From assembly GCF_002896875.1 (NCBI RefSeq), contig NZ_CP023278.1, positions 3,596,001-3,660,000 of the forward strand: a stretch of DNA of 64,000 nucleotides, given 5' to 3'. The position numbers were made by a program, and so were the translations under genes. Positions 1 through 8,474 of the stretch are shown here, one piece after another (the first letter of the stretch is position 1; each line of letters begins with the position of its first letter). This DNA comes from Nostoc sp. CENA543. Lineage in GTDB: Bacteria; Cyanobacteriota; Cyanobacteriia; Cyanobacteriales; Nostocaceae. The notes under the pieces were generated by a model. That model saw nothing but the letters and a program-made list of their open reading frames with translations, did no database searches and was not told where the DNA came from.

Positions 1-309
1 TAATATATCAACGGGGGTATGAGGATTTATGGCAACATTCAGACGGACATCGCTATCTATATCAGCTGCTAATCTGCTCAAAATTTGAGTCGGCAGACTA
101 GGATGGATAGCTACCCAAGCACGTTGTGAACTCCTACCTTCAGCTAACTCGATTAATTTAGCCATTAATCTGTCATGATCAGGAGTATTTGGATTAACTG
201 AAGCATAAAAACTGACATCAAGATTAATATCATAGAGCAATTCAGCTAATAAATCTCCAGGTGTTAAAGTCCTTACTACGAACTTGTTAATAATTAAATA
301 GTTAAGTCC
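1..309 (-). CDS. LRV (leucine-rich repeat variant) protein, truncated by window edge
   Basis: The reverse strand is open from 309 to the left edge. It encodes repeats of the pattern D-x-x-V-R-x-x-V-A-x-N-P-x-T-P, typical of the leucine-rich repeat variant (LRV) family, an alpha-helical solenoid. Two units are visible, one ending in VAINPHTPVDIL and a looser one with ASVNPNTP. No ATG or GTG lies near the 5' end of the frame; the first usual initiator is a TTG at 240. The frame begins just after a stop at 310-312 and overlaps the 3' end of the DUF1445 gene in another frame. It may be a gene with a rare start, a translationally coupled cistron, or the remnant of a larger protein. Its role is unknown; LRV proteins are generally thought to mediate protein contacts. 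Confidence 0.55.
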
Positions 310-1079
310 TCATCTTTTAAATCGCTAATAAACATATATCCAGGTGCGTGAGTAATTGCTAGTTCAGGCTTGGCGTATGAAATTGCAGTTTGAGTTGTTA
401 CCCCACAAGCCCAAAAAACAGGAATTTCACCATCACGAATTGTCACCGCATCACCATAATCTGGCTGTGCTAAGTTTTTAATTCCTATCGCATCAGGATT
501 ACCAATATGTACTGGTGAACCGTGTGCTTTGTAATATCTACTTGTTACTTCTACCGCACGCACAACTTGATTAGCTGGTAGGGGACGCATAGAAACTACT
601 AAAGGACTAGAAAATCTCTGAGTGGAAACACATTCAATATTGGTTTTATACATTGGGACATTTTTGTTTTCTTCTACGTGTCTAACTGATATCCCAGCAT
701 TCAACATGGCGTTTTCAAAAGAAAAAGAACAACCAATTAAAAACCCTACTAAATCATCTCGCCACAATGCTTTAATGTCAGTTGTTTCTTCTATCAATTC
801 CCCATGCCGAAAAATTTTGTAGCGCGGTAAGTCTATTCTAATATCTGCACCAGGTGCAATAATTTTAGGTTCAAAATCTCCCACTTCTGTCACATCAAGG
901 ATAGGACAAGACTTAGTATTACGTTGACAAAATAATAGGAATTCAAATGCTAGAGAATATGGTAGTATCACTAAGTTTGCTTGCACAAATCCCAATGCTA
1001 ATCCAGGAGTAGGAGTATCTAACTTACCTTCTCGGCAAAGTTGACGAATTTCAGATGGTAGAGAAGCAAAGTTGAGCAT
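294..1079 (-). CDS. DUF1445 (YcsI-like) putative hydro-lyase
   Basis: A 261-residue protein of the DUF1445/YcsI family, recognisable from its N-terminal region (LPSEIRQLCREG, then TPGLALGFVQANLVILP), the central GCSFSFENAML segment and the C-terminal FWACGVTTQ motif. Members are usually called putative hydro-lyases, and the mammalian relative is a D-glutamate cyclase that makes 5-oxo-D-proline. The length is normal for the family. It lies downstream of, and on the same strand as, a hydantoinase/oxoprolinase A-type gene, which fits a role in 5-oxoproline, hydantoin or D-amino-acid metabolism. That link is inferred from context. The small membrane-protein gene sits between them, 81 bp upstream of this start. 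Confidence 0.8.
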   Translation of the reverse strand: MLNFASLPSEIRQLCREGKLDTPTPGLALGFVQANLVILPYSLAFEFLLFCQRNTKSCPILDVTEVGDFEPKIIAPGADIRIDLPRYKIFRHGELIEETTDIKALWRDDLVGFLIGCSFSFENAMLNAGISVRHVEENKNVPMYKTNIECVSTQRFSSPLVVSMRPLPANQVVRAVEVTSRYYKAHGSPVHIGNPDAIGIKNLAQPDYGDAVTIRDGEIPVFWACGVTTQTAISYAKPELAITHAPGYMFISDLKDEDLTI

Positions 1080-1160
1080 TTTAGTCTCCTAAGATATTAT
1101 TTTTTACAATAAGAAAAGATAAAAAGTGAATTATTAATTAATATTATTTTCTCAATATTT

Positions 1161-1787
1161 TCAAGGTCGGATTCTAATCTTGTAAAAATCTGCTAAAACG
1201 TTACTCAACCAATCAATTCTTTCAAAGGTCTGTTGCTCCATTAGCACTATTTTGTGATAAATAATCCGATTAATTTCGCTTTCTGTTAGCTTCGGAAACC
1301 AAGAAATATCTAAATTACCTCTTTTTTTATTTGTGACCAGTTCTAAATTCCATGACGGTGATTCATAAGGATCATTTTGAAGTTGTTGAAGGTATTGGAT
1401 ATTTGCTCTAGAAACTTCTTGTCGTTTAGATATGCCAAATAAACTTTCAATCACAATCAGTGAATCATTATTAGCTATAAACTCTATTTTCCCGAAATTA
1501 ATCCATATTGCATAGAATGTAATCCCACCAAATAAAAACAAGCTAAAACCAAATGTCCAGTGTTTTATAATTTTCTGCCAAATTTGGTAAATTGCTTGTA
1601 TAATTCCCTGGTTAAATGCTTCATATAACTCCGTAAACAATAATAAAACTTGACCAATAAACAAGCAAATAAACGGCATAAAAAAGAGTATTAGACAACA
1701 ACTCGGCTGTGCAGAATACTTGATTCTTAGTTCTGGTTCTGCACACAATACTTTAAATCCACTGGGAATATTTTCGTTAGTAAGCAT
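1161..1787 (-). CDS. Hypothetical membrane protein, two TM segments
   Basis: A 208-residue protein I do not recognise. Two hydrophobic segments, at about residues 29-51 and 75-97, suggest two membrane helices near the N-terminus. The rest (about 100-208) looks like a soluble cytoplasmic domain rich in Ile, Asn and charged residues, similar in style to small PH-like membrane proteins of cyanobacteria. Its start lies only 5 bp after the stop of the upstream hydantoinase/oxoprolinase-like gene, so the two are very probably co-transcribed and perhaps translationally coupled. Nothing in the sequence gives a catalytic function. Confidence 0.7.
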   Translation of the reverse strand: MLTNENIPSGFKVLCAEPELRIKYSAQPSCCLILFFMPFICLFIGQVLLLFTELYEAFNQGIIQAIYQIWQKIIKHWTFGFSLFLFGGITFYAIWINFGKIEFIANNDSLIVIESLFGISKRQEVSRANIQYLQQLQNDPYESPSWNLELVTNKKRGNLDISWFPKLTESEINRIIYHKIVLMEQQTFERIDWLSNVLADFYKIRIRP

Positions 1788-1792
1788 GATGA

Positions 1793-3892
1793 CTATTGCA
1801 TTCTTTGCAAAATTAAATGATTGCGCTCAGTTAATCGTGCTTGCCAATTAGGTTCAACTATAATTGTGCTAATTTTCTCCACAATAATAGCTGCACCATT
1901 AATACAATCTCCTGCTTGCAAATCTTCCCGGAGATAAACTGGTGTATTATGCCATTGTTCAGCAGTAAACATTTGGACTACTTCTAATGGTTTGGGAGGT
2001 TGATTCAGAGGTCGAATCCTAGTAATTAAAGGTTCTTCTGGTGTATCCATTTTCTGAACCACTTCTACTGAAATAGATTCCACAATTAGGGTTTTATCTG
2101 GCTGCACAAAACCATAGCGAGACTTATGTTTATCTGCAAATTCTGTTTGCATGATGCTCACATCTACATCAAACTTAACATTGAGAGTAGAATCAGTTCC
2201 TTGATATTTGAGATTTAAGGTTTGAATAATTTCTTCTTCAAGATAATTTTCATCTTGACTGAGTTCGCTTCTAGCTTGAGTTTCTAAAGATTGCATCAAC
2301 TGCATTAATTGGGGAATCAAGGCTTGATTTAAAGCCTGTTCTACTCCTCCGACTCTGGTGACTCTCACATCAGCTAATCCCATTCCATAGGCTGAAAGCA
2401 CACCAGCATAAGGGTGCAGAAATATTTGTTTCATCCCTAGAGTGTCAGCAATTAAACAAGCAACTTGTCCACCTGCGCCGCCAAAACAACAAAGAACATA
2501 TTCGGTGACATCATAACCACGTTGGAGGCTAATTTTTTTAATAGCGTTAGCCATATTTGCAACAGCAATAGCAATAAATCCTGCTGCTACTTGTTCAGGG
2601 GTACGATAGTTTCCTGTAACAGTTGCAATCTCTTGTGCTAATTGCTGAAATTTTTCTAAAACAATATTTTTATCTAAAGGTAAATTACCATCATTACCAA
2701 AAACAGCAGGGAAATATTGGGGGTGAATTTTACCTAACATGACATTAGCGTCTGTCACTGTTAAAGAACCACCACGGCGATAACAAGCAGGGCCTGGATT
2801 TGAACCAGCCGATTCTGGCCCGACACGATAACTAGAACCATCAAAAAATAAAATCGAACCGCCACCAGCCGCAATTGTATGTATTGATAATACTGGAACT
2901 CGCATCCGCGCCCCAGCAATTTCAGAATCTAATTGGCGTTCATACTCGCCTTTAAAATGGGCTACATCTGTACTTGTTCCTCCCATATCAAAGGTGATGA
3001 CGAAATCAAAACCGGCTCTTTTACTAGTTTGAACTGCACCGACAATACCGCCAGCCGGGCCACTTAAAATACTATCTTTGCCTTGAAATTGTGCAGCATC
3101 AGTTAAACCACCATCGGATTTCATAAACATTAATCTGACGTTAGGTAATTGATTGGCTACTTGGTTAACATAGCGGCGCAAAATTGGGGTTAAATAAGCA
3201 TCTACAACAGTGGTATCGCCACGACTCACCAATTTCATTAAGGGGCTAACTTTGTGGGAAATAGAAATTTGGGTAAAGCCAATTTCTTGAGCAACTGCTG
3301 CTACTTCTTGCTCATGTTTATGGTAGCGATCGCTGTGCATAAACACAATAGCACAACTGCGAATTCCTGATTGATAAGCTGCTTGTAAATCTTGTTTAAC
3401 CTGTGCAGTATTCACAGGAATTAATTCATTACCATGAGCATCATATCTTTCCTCTACTTCAATTACTTGCTCATATAACATACTTGGTAAAATAATGTGA
3501 CGAGCAAAGATATCAGGACGATTTTGATAGCCAATTTTCAAGGCATCTTTAAAGCCTTTGGTAATTAGCAAAACGACGCGATCGCCATGTCTTTCCAAGA
3601 GTGCATTAGTTGCTACTGTTGTCCCCATTTTGACTACTTCTATATCTTCATAGGGAATAAGTTCATTGTTTTGCAATCCCAAAATATCCCTGATTCCCTG
3701 AATAACTGCATCTTGATACTGTTCAGGATTTTCAGATAGTAATTTATAGACTATTACCCATTCTTGATGAGGTACAGGAACTATTAAAAACCGTTCCTGA
3801 TGTGTGGAGAGTCTATTGATAATAGTCTCATCATCAGTTACAGCAACAATATCTGTAAATGTGCCACCCCTGTCTGCAAAAACCTTTAACAT
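1793..3892 (-). CDS. Hydantoinase/5-oxoprolinase A subunit (HyuA-like)
   Basis: A 699-residue protein of the HyuA/OplahA family, ATP-dependent enzymes that open hydantoin or 5-oxoproline rings. Visible family signatures are the N-terminal ADRGGTFTDIVA phosphate-binding loop, GTTVATNALLERHGDRVVLL, FDMGGTSTDVAHF in the actin-like ATPase core, HTIAAGGGSI, and GPESAGSNPGPACYRRGG followed by TVTDAN. The length matches a stand-alone A subunit rather than the roughly 1200-1300-residue fused eukaryotic 5-oxoprolinase. No HyuB partner is adjacent: the upstream gene runs the other way and the genes downstream are a membrane protein and DUF1445. The substrate (hydantoin, 5-oxoproline or another cyclic amide) cannot be decided from the sequence. 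Confidence 0.88.
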   Translation of the reverse strand: MLKVFADRGGTFTDIVAVTDDETIINRLSTHQERFLIVPVPHQEWVIVYKLLSENPEQYQDAVIQGIRDILGLQNNELIPYEDIEVVKMGTTVATNALLERHGDRVVLLITKGFKDALKIGYQNRPDIFARHIILPSMLYEQVIEVEERYDAHGNELIPVNTAQVKQDLQAAYQSGIRSCAIVFMHSDRYHKHEQEVAAVAQEIGFTQISISHKVSPLMKLVSRGDTTVVDAYLTPILRRYVNQVANQLPNVRLMFMKSDGGLTDAAQFQGKDSILSGPAGGIVGAVQTSKRAGFDFVITFDMGGTSTDVAHFKGEYERQLDSEIAGARMRVPVLSIHTIAAGGGSILFFDGSSYRVGPESAGSNPGPACYRRGGSLTVTDANVMLGKIHPQYFPAVFGNDGNLPLDKNIVLEKFQQLAQEIATVTGNYRTPEQVAAGFIAIAVANMANAIKKISLQRGYDVTEYVLCCFGGAGGQVACLIADTLGMKQIFLHPYAGVLSAYGMGLADVRVTRVGGVEQALNQALIPQLMQLMQSLETQARSELSQDENYLEEEIIQTLNLKYQGTDSTLNVKFDVDVSIMQTEFADKHKSRYGFVQPDKTLIVESISVEVVQKMDTPEEPLITRIRPLNQPPKPLEVVQMFTAEQWHNTPVYLREDLQAGDCINGAAIIVEKISTIIVEPNWQARLTERNHLILQRMQ

Positions 3893-4055
3893 AGTTAAAT
3901 TTTATCTATCAACTAAAAGTAGAGTAGCAGTTATATAGCAGATAGTTCTACTGCAAGTGTGGTATGTTTTGACAACAAGTGTAGAAATTTAAATAAGTTA
4001 GTTTTATTGTAAAATGGTATTGAGTATGCACTTTGGTACTTAATCGGACTTAATT

Positions 4056-4472
4056 GTGTCAGCAAAAGATGTCTTCCACAATATTGTTAAAACTGCTTTA
4101 CAGAAAGATGGCTGGATAGTTAATCAAGACCCATTGTATTTGCGTTTGGGTGACGACCAAATAAGAATTGACTTAGGTGCAGAACGTTTAATTATTGCAG
4201 AACGTGAAAAAGAACAAATTGCTGTGGAGGTTAAAAGTTTTCTTGCGCCTTCAGCGTTAACAGAATTTCATGCGGCTGTAGGCCAGTTTCTCAATTACCG
4301 CGCTGTCTTGCAAGTACAACAGCCTCAACGAAAACTTTATTTAGCAGTATCCGCAGATATATACCGCAACGTTTTCCGTCGAGATTTACCACAATTGAGT
4401 GTAAAACTTTACCAGATTACAATAATTGTATTTGATCCGGTTGCTGAGGTGATTGTGCAATGGATAGACTAG
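4056..4472 (+). CDS. xisH: XisH family protein (fdxN element excision controlling factor type)
   Basis: A 138-residue XisH homologue starting at a GTG. XisH and XisI are named after factors needed, with the recombinase XisF, for excision of the fdxN element in Anabaena heterocysts, but homologous pairs are scattered through cyanobacterial genomes without the element. The fold is related to PD-(D/E)XK nucleases, and the expected residues are present: Asp39 and the Glu58-x-Lys60 motif in VEVKSF. The stop overlaps the start of xisI by 13 bp, so the two are translated together. No recombinase or element border is seen nearby, so a role in element excision here is not supported. Confidence 0.88.
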   Translation: MSAKDVFHNIVKTALQKDGWIVNQDPLYLRLGDDQIRIDLGAERLIIAEREKEQIAVEVKSFLAPSALTEFHAAVGQFLNYRAVLQVQQPQRKLYLAVSADIYRNVFRRDLPQLSVKLYQITIIVFDPVAEVIVQWID

Positions 4473-4795
4473 ATAACTACCGCCAACTTATACAACAGAC
4501 GCTGCAAGAATATGCCCAAATGAAGCCGAGTAATGGCGATATCCAAGTTTATACTGTTTTTGATACTGGAGGCGATCATTATCAAATTTTCCACGCTGGC
4601 TGGGATGGATATGACCGCATTTTTGGAGCGTTAATTCATATTGATATTTTAGGTAACAAAATCTGGATACAGTATGATGGTACAGAAACAGGGGTGGCAA
4701 ACGATTTAGTATCTTTGGGTGTGCCTAAAGAAGATATTGTGTTAGCATACCACTCACCATTTATGCGACAATTCGATGGTTTTGCTGTTAGTTAA
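4460..4795 (+). CDS. xisI: XisI family protein
   Basis: A 111-residue XisI homologue, recognised by the partner position and the family motifs VYTVFDTGGDHYQIFHAGWDG and IWIQYDGTE. It overlaps xisH by 13 bp and forms a compact two-gene unit. XisI-type proteins are small, and in the fdxN system they act with XisH to control excision. The biochemical role of dispersed copies is unknown; the nuclease-like partner would be consistent with a two-component nuclease-control module, but that is inference. The gene faces, and ends 14 bp from, the HTH/binding-protein gene on the other strand. Confidence 0.88.
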   Translation: MDRLDNYRQLIQQTLQEYAQMKPSNGDIQVYTVFDTGGDHYQIFHAGWDGYDRIFGALIHIDILGNKIWIQYDGTETGVANDLVSLGVPKEDIVLAYHSPFMRQFDGFAVS

Positions 4796-4809
4796 TGTTT
4801 GTTTGATAT

Positions 4810-6636
4810 TTAAATTGTCCATTGCCATTTTTGTTGCTGTGAATGCCATTTTACAGCAACTATTTCTGTGGGAGGATTGAGGCGATCGCCTGTTGCTTTA
4901 AACTGAATATTTCCGGTAACTCCCTTAATAAATCTGCGCTGTTCTTTGAAATATCTATCCATATCTTCCAGCAAAGCTTGGCTAGTTTCACTGTGATATT
5001 TTTCTATAACTTTCAAAACTACTAATACAGCATCAAAAGCTGTTGCACTACGCCAATTTAGGTTCCCTTCACCCCATAATTGAGAGCCTAATTTACAAAA
5101 ATACTGAGCAATTATATTTTCACTATTGCAACCGTTCTCTTGGCTGTGCCAATGCCAAGGAATACAGGCTATAATTTGCAGATGGTCTTGATTAATATCT
5201 CGGTATTGGTTCTGCTCATGAACCCAGTGTAAAATATTCTCTTGATAGAAAGTAGCACTACCAGCAATCAGACAGTTATTGAGATTCAATCTACTAATTA
5301 ACCCCGCATTATTTAGCGAATTAGGTTCAAGTCCACCATCAGGGATAATAATGATCATATCAACTCCTGCGCGTTGAATATTTTCTATATACTTTTGGAC
5401 TCGGTAGTAAGATTCATTAATGTAGCCACATTCTTCCAAAAATATTAATTTATCTTGATATGCTTCAAGATATTTTTTCATGCTATTTCTATAAGATTGG
5501 CAGTAAATACTATTATGATTATAAATAAGAGCAATTTTTGATTGTTCTCTTTCAGCAATGTGAGACATTAAAAAATCAGCTAACCTTTGGGCATTAGTAT
5601 TGTCTGGAGTAGTCAACCTGAAAAAAGACATCAAAGACAAATCAGTCAGTTCATTAGATGTGCTACAAGCATTAACTAAAACTAATCCTTTGTCTGCATA
5701 GAAACGGAAAGCATTTTTAGTCATTTCGCTTGAGTAATGACCTATGATAGCTATTAAGCTGAGTTCTTGGAATAATGCTGCTAATTTTTCGGCTGTTTGA
5801 TTGTAAGGTGTGTATAAGTTGTTAGGGTCATTGACAATTAAAATTTTTAATAGGATTGGGCTAGAAATTAGAGTGGAAAAAATCTTAGGTTTAATACTGT
5901 TTAAGTCTATGGTTTTATCTAGATTAAACTTATTGAAAGTTAACCAGTTTACTTGTAATTGTATTTGAGATATCCCTCTTAGAATTTCCGCCGCCACTTT
6001 GCCGGAATTATGGTAAAATGGCACAACTACGGCTATAGTGTAGACTCTAATTTGGTTTGCTTGAAATAAACTCTTATGATATTCAATCAGAGAATTATTG
6101 ATATAGATTAAACTTTCAGGATTGCCAACATCATAAAGCTTTATTTCTTGATTCCATGCCATTGAAAAATATTTTAATGCTTGATAGTAAAGTCCTAACT
6201 GATAAAATTTTGTAGCTTCGGTCTGTAATTTAACGATGTCTTGGTTAGGTGGATAAAGAAAAAATTGTCTGCCAAAACTCGCTTGAAAGTTATCACTGTT
6301 AAGTTGAGGTGCAGGATTTAATTTATAACCGTTCTGGGGGTTGAGTAAAAAGTTAAGAATTTTTACCCAATTACCGGCTATATCTTTTTGTTCAACACCC
6401 ATTATTTCTGCTATTTTGGGATAAATATTATTACTTAAACGGTCTCTAATAGTCATACTCTTTAATTTAAGTTTATCGGCTATTTCTTGTCGTGATAATC
6501 CTAATAAAGAATGGCAGATAATTAGTTGATCTAGTTCAAGTAGGTTTGTTTTATTTGTAGTAAAATCTAAGTCCTGTAATAAAAGTTCAATATTAATAGT
6601 TAAACTTTCTATTACTTGCAAGAAAATTTCTGACAT
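4810..6636 (-). CDS. Putative HTH region fused to ABC-type substrate-binding fold (soluble sensor)
   Basis: A 608-residue protein with an unusual arrangement. Residues 1-105 contain LSRQEIADKLKLKSMTIRDRL followed by YPKIAEIMG, which looks like a helix-turn-helix segment of the kind found at the N-terminus of cyanobacterial multidomain regulators (vWA-MoxR-associated type). From about residue 195 to the end it resembles type I periplasmic binding proteins of the branched-chain amino acid/receptor ligand-binding family: IAVVVPFYHNSGKVAAEIL, IIGHYSSE, and SATAFDAVLVVLKVI near the C-terminus. There is no signal peptide or membrane helix, so the binding fold should be cytoplasmic. It is convergent with xisI. 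The most likely role is a ligand-responsive regulator or adaptor; the ligand is unknown. Confidence 0.7.
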   Translation of the reverse strand: MSEIFLQVIESLTINIELLLQDLDFTTNKTNLLELDQLIICHSLLGLSRQEIADKLKLKSMTIRDRLSNNIYPKIAEIMGVEQKDIAGNWVKILNFLLNPQNGYKLNPAPQLNSDNFQASFGRQFFLYPPNQDIVKLQTEATKFYQLGLYYQALKYFSMAWNQEIKLYDVGNPESLIYINNSLIEYHKSLFQANQIRVYTIAVVVPFYHNSGKVAAEILRGISQIQLQVNWLTFNKFNLDKTIDLNSIKPKIFSTLISSPILLKILIVNDPNNLYTPYNQTAEKLAALFQELSLIAIIGHYSSEMTKNAFRFYADKGLVLVNACSTSNELTDLSLMSFFRLTTPDNTNAQRLADFLMSHIAEREQSKIALIYNHNSIYCQSYRNSMKKYLEAYQDKLIFLEECGYINESYYRVQKYIENIQRAGVDMIIIIPDGGLEPNSLNNAGLISRLNLNNCLIAGSATFYQENILHWVHEQNQYRDINQDHLQIIACIPWHWHSQENGCNSENIIAQYFCKLGSQLWGEGNLNWRSATAFDAVLVVLKVIEKYHSETSQALLEDMDRYFKEQRRFIKGVTGNIQFKATGDRLNPPTEIVAVKWHSQQQKWQWTI

Positions 6637-7048
6637 ATGTAGACATCATCATATTTCCAAAAATATCAATAATAGAATACTCTAATGATGAAAATAGCTA
6701 AAGCTATTGTTGTGGAAATAATCACTACAAATGTAGAGAGTAGCTAGAGTACGTCAAAAATTGACAATCTGTTAATTTTTGTTGAGCTTGTTGCCTATGA
6801 CGCACTCCATTAAGGACTTTTCGCGGAAGTATATTTCTTTAACAGGATAAAATTGTAACTTCAAATTTCGCAAGATTTGATACTGGAAAACAATAGTTTT
6901 ATCAAGATTAATGTGCTAGTTGCAACAATTAATTGTCAAGCAATTACTCACTTGTTATATGTAATTCTTGTTAACTTAACTCTAGATAATTTTGCTTTTT
7001 AGAGTAAGTCAACTTGCAGGCTTTAACAAAATCTAATTCACAGGCATT
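6637..7048. other. Intergenic region between divergent genes
   Basis: About 410 bp of AT-rich DNA between the starts of two divergent genes. It presumably carries both promoters. A TAAAAT hexamer near 6847-6852 and TAATTTT-like tracts could be -10 elements, but none has a convincing -35 partner. I see no RNA gene, conserved ORF or tandem repeat in it. Confidence 0.4.
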
Positions 7049-8077
7049 ATGACAATAACAGCTACAAAGACATGGACAAAGCAACTGGTGCAGGATCATG
7101 CTAAGACAGCAGTGCAAGTGGAACTCTACACTTTGCCCTTTTATCTGACTGCGCTTACTTCCATCAAAGATACAAGTCACCCTGCCTACAAATCTATTTT
7201 GAGTATTTGTATTGAAGAAATGCTTCACCTGCAACTAGCAGCTAATCTTTGTCTAGCACTTGATACCAAACCAGAGTTTCCTGCACCCACATACGACGGT
7301 ACACCAATTCCCTACTTAGATCCCAATAATCCCACTACTGCACATCATAAATTAATTAACGCCCAATTGGATGCTCTCAATACGACTACTCTTGATTTGA
7401 TGCTAGATATTGAAACTCCCAGTGGTTTAGAGCAACATCGTCATCCAGAAAAAGGCATTTGGAAAATAATTGATTGGCTGGAGGATACTTTAGAAGCAAG
7501 ATGGCATTTGCAACATCATCTTACTCCCCAATATCCCTACGATACAATTGGGGAAATGTACAACGCACTGATAGCTGGAATTGTCGTTGTAGGTAAAGAC
7601 AATTTCTCCTGGACAACTAGGAATCAACAAGCGGCCTGGACTAGTGAAGCATTCACACAAATCATCACCAAGTTTGAAGATGCTGAAGAGGCTGTAAAAA
7701 CGATTAGTCTCCAAGGTGAGGGAACAACAACTGGTAAAGACAGGTATGCTATACCCGCAAACTACCGTTTGGAAAATGAGGGTATGGACGATAAGAGTTT
7801 CAATGAGTTTTCTCACTATGAACGATTATTAAATATCAAAAATCAGGGTTTGCCAGAGGTATACGGAACAAACAATAATCAGGAAAACCAACAAGCACAG
7901 CAACAAGCTTTAGCAAACCTTCAGTCTACTTTTGCTGATCTATTGACAGAACTAGATAGTATTTGGAACATTGGCCAGGATATCACTCAAGACAACAACT
8001 TTTGGAATCCAATGTTTGGATTATTAAAAGCAGCGCAAGCATGTTGGCAAGCTGGTGTAATTCCAAAATGGTCTTAA
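7049..8077 (+). CDS. Ferritin-like domain protein (iminophenyl-pyruvate dimer synthase family)
   Basis: A 342-residue ferritin-like protein. Residues about 10-230 match the family represented by the VioB-type iminophenyl-pyruvate dimer synthase domain, which is widespread as stand-alone proteins in bacteria. Likely metal ligands are the Glu in VQVELYTLPFYL and the EEMLH (E-x-x-H) motif in helix 2, with more Glu/His in IETPSGLEQHRHPE. The C-terminal 100 residues are Gln/Asn-rich and helical. It stands alone, with a hairpin just downstream. The substrate is unknown; a violacein-type pathway is not suggested by the neighbours. Confidence 0.75.
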   Translation: MTITATKTWTKQLVQDHAKTAVQVELYTLPFYLTALTSIKDTSHPAYKSILSICIEEMLHLQLAANLCLALDTKPEFPAPTYDGTPIPYLDPNNPTTAHHKLINAQLDALNTTTLDLMLDIETPSGLEQHRHPEKGIWKIIDWLEDTLEARWHLQHHLTPQYPYDTIGEMYNALIAGIVVVGKDNFSWTTRNQQAAWTSEAFTQIITKFEDAEEAVKTISLQGEGTTTGKDRYAIPANYRLENEGMDDKSFNEFSHYERLLNIKNQGLPEVYGTNNNQENQQAQQQALANLQSTFADLLTELDSIWNIGQDITQDNNFWNPMFGLLKAAQACWQAGVIPKWS

Positions 8078-8110
8078 AGATAGTGTAAGTGGCTAACATC
8101 ATCACACTTG

Positions 8111-8142
8111 TAGAGACGTTGCGTTGCAGCGTCTCTATTCTT
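8111..8142 (+). terminator. Hairpin downstream of ferritin-like gene
   Basis: TAGAGACG (8111-8118) pairs with CGTCTCTA (8130-8137) and is followed by a T-rich stretch (TTCTTGTTT). It may terminate the ferritin-like gene. The same hairpin type recurs in degraded form at 27735-27763, so it is probably also a dispersed cyanobacterial repeat. Confidence 0.5.
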
Positions 8143-8212
8143 GTTTGGCAAGACCTGTTCTGTTGGGAGCAATCTGGATATAATTATTTTCCATCTCGTT
8201 CAGAAATCTTTT

Positions 8213-8371
8213 ATGGGGCGTAATCGTTCTAAATCTGACTTACCTACAAAAATCTGTCCGGTGTGTCAACGTCCCTTCACTTGGCGGAAAAAATGGCAAG
8301 ATTGCTGGGATGAGGTGAAATATTGCTCAGAACGTTGTCGTCGTCGTCGTTCTCAAGCAAGTGCTGAGTAA
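8213..8371 (+). CDS. DUF2256 small zinc-binding protein
   Basis: A 52-residue protein of the DUF2256 family, with a CPVCQRPF motif followed by YCSERCRRRR. The four cysteines probably bind one zinc ion. The frame is open further upstream to 8141, but the ATG at 8213 gives the usual length and a family-like beginning (MGRNRSKSDLPTKICPVC), so I chose it. The basic tail suggests contact with nucleic acid or an acidic partner, but no function is established for the family. It lies between the ferritin-like gene and the isoaspartyl peptidase. Confidence 0.82.
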   Translation: MGRNRSKSDLPTKICPVCQRPFTWRKKWQDCWDEVKYCSERCRRRRSQASAE

Positions 8372-8474
8372 TAAGTGCGGAGTTTTGAGTGAGGAATTTC
8401 ATTTTTGATGTGAAATCCCACTTAAAATTTTTCCAGACTGGATCAATTCAATATAAATTAGCGCAGGGGCATAA

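Noticed and set aside
622-822. 66-residue plus-strand frame
   Set aside because: It is antisense to the DUF1445 gene and lacks a promoter, ribosome site or family pattern.
4056-4795. An fdxN-type excisable element around xisH/xisI
   Set aside because: No recombinase gene or matching direct repeats were seen in the flanks, so the pair is treated as a dispersed copy.
7490-7816. 108-residue minus-strand frame
   Set aside because: It lies entirely inside the ferritin-like gene and shows no recognisable protein features.
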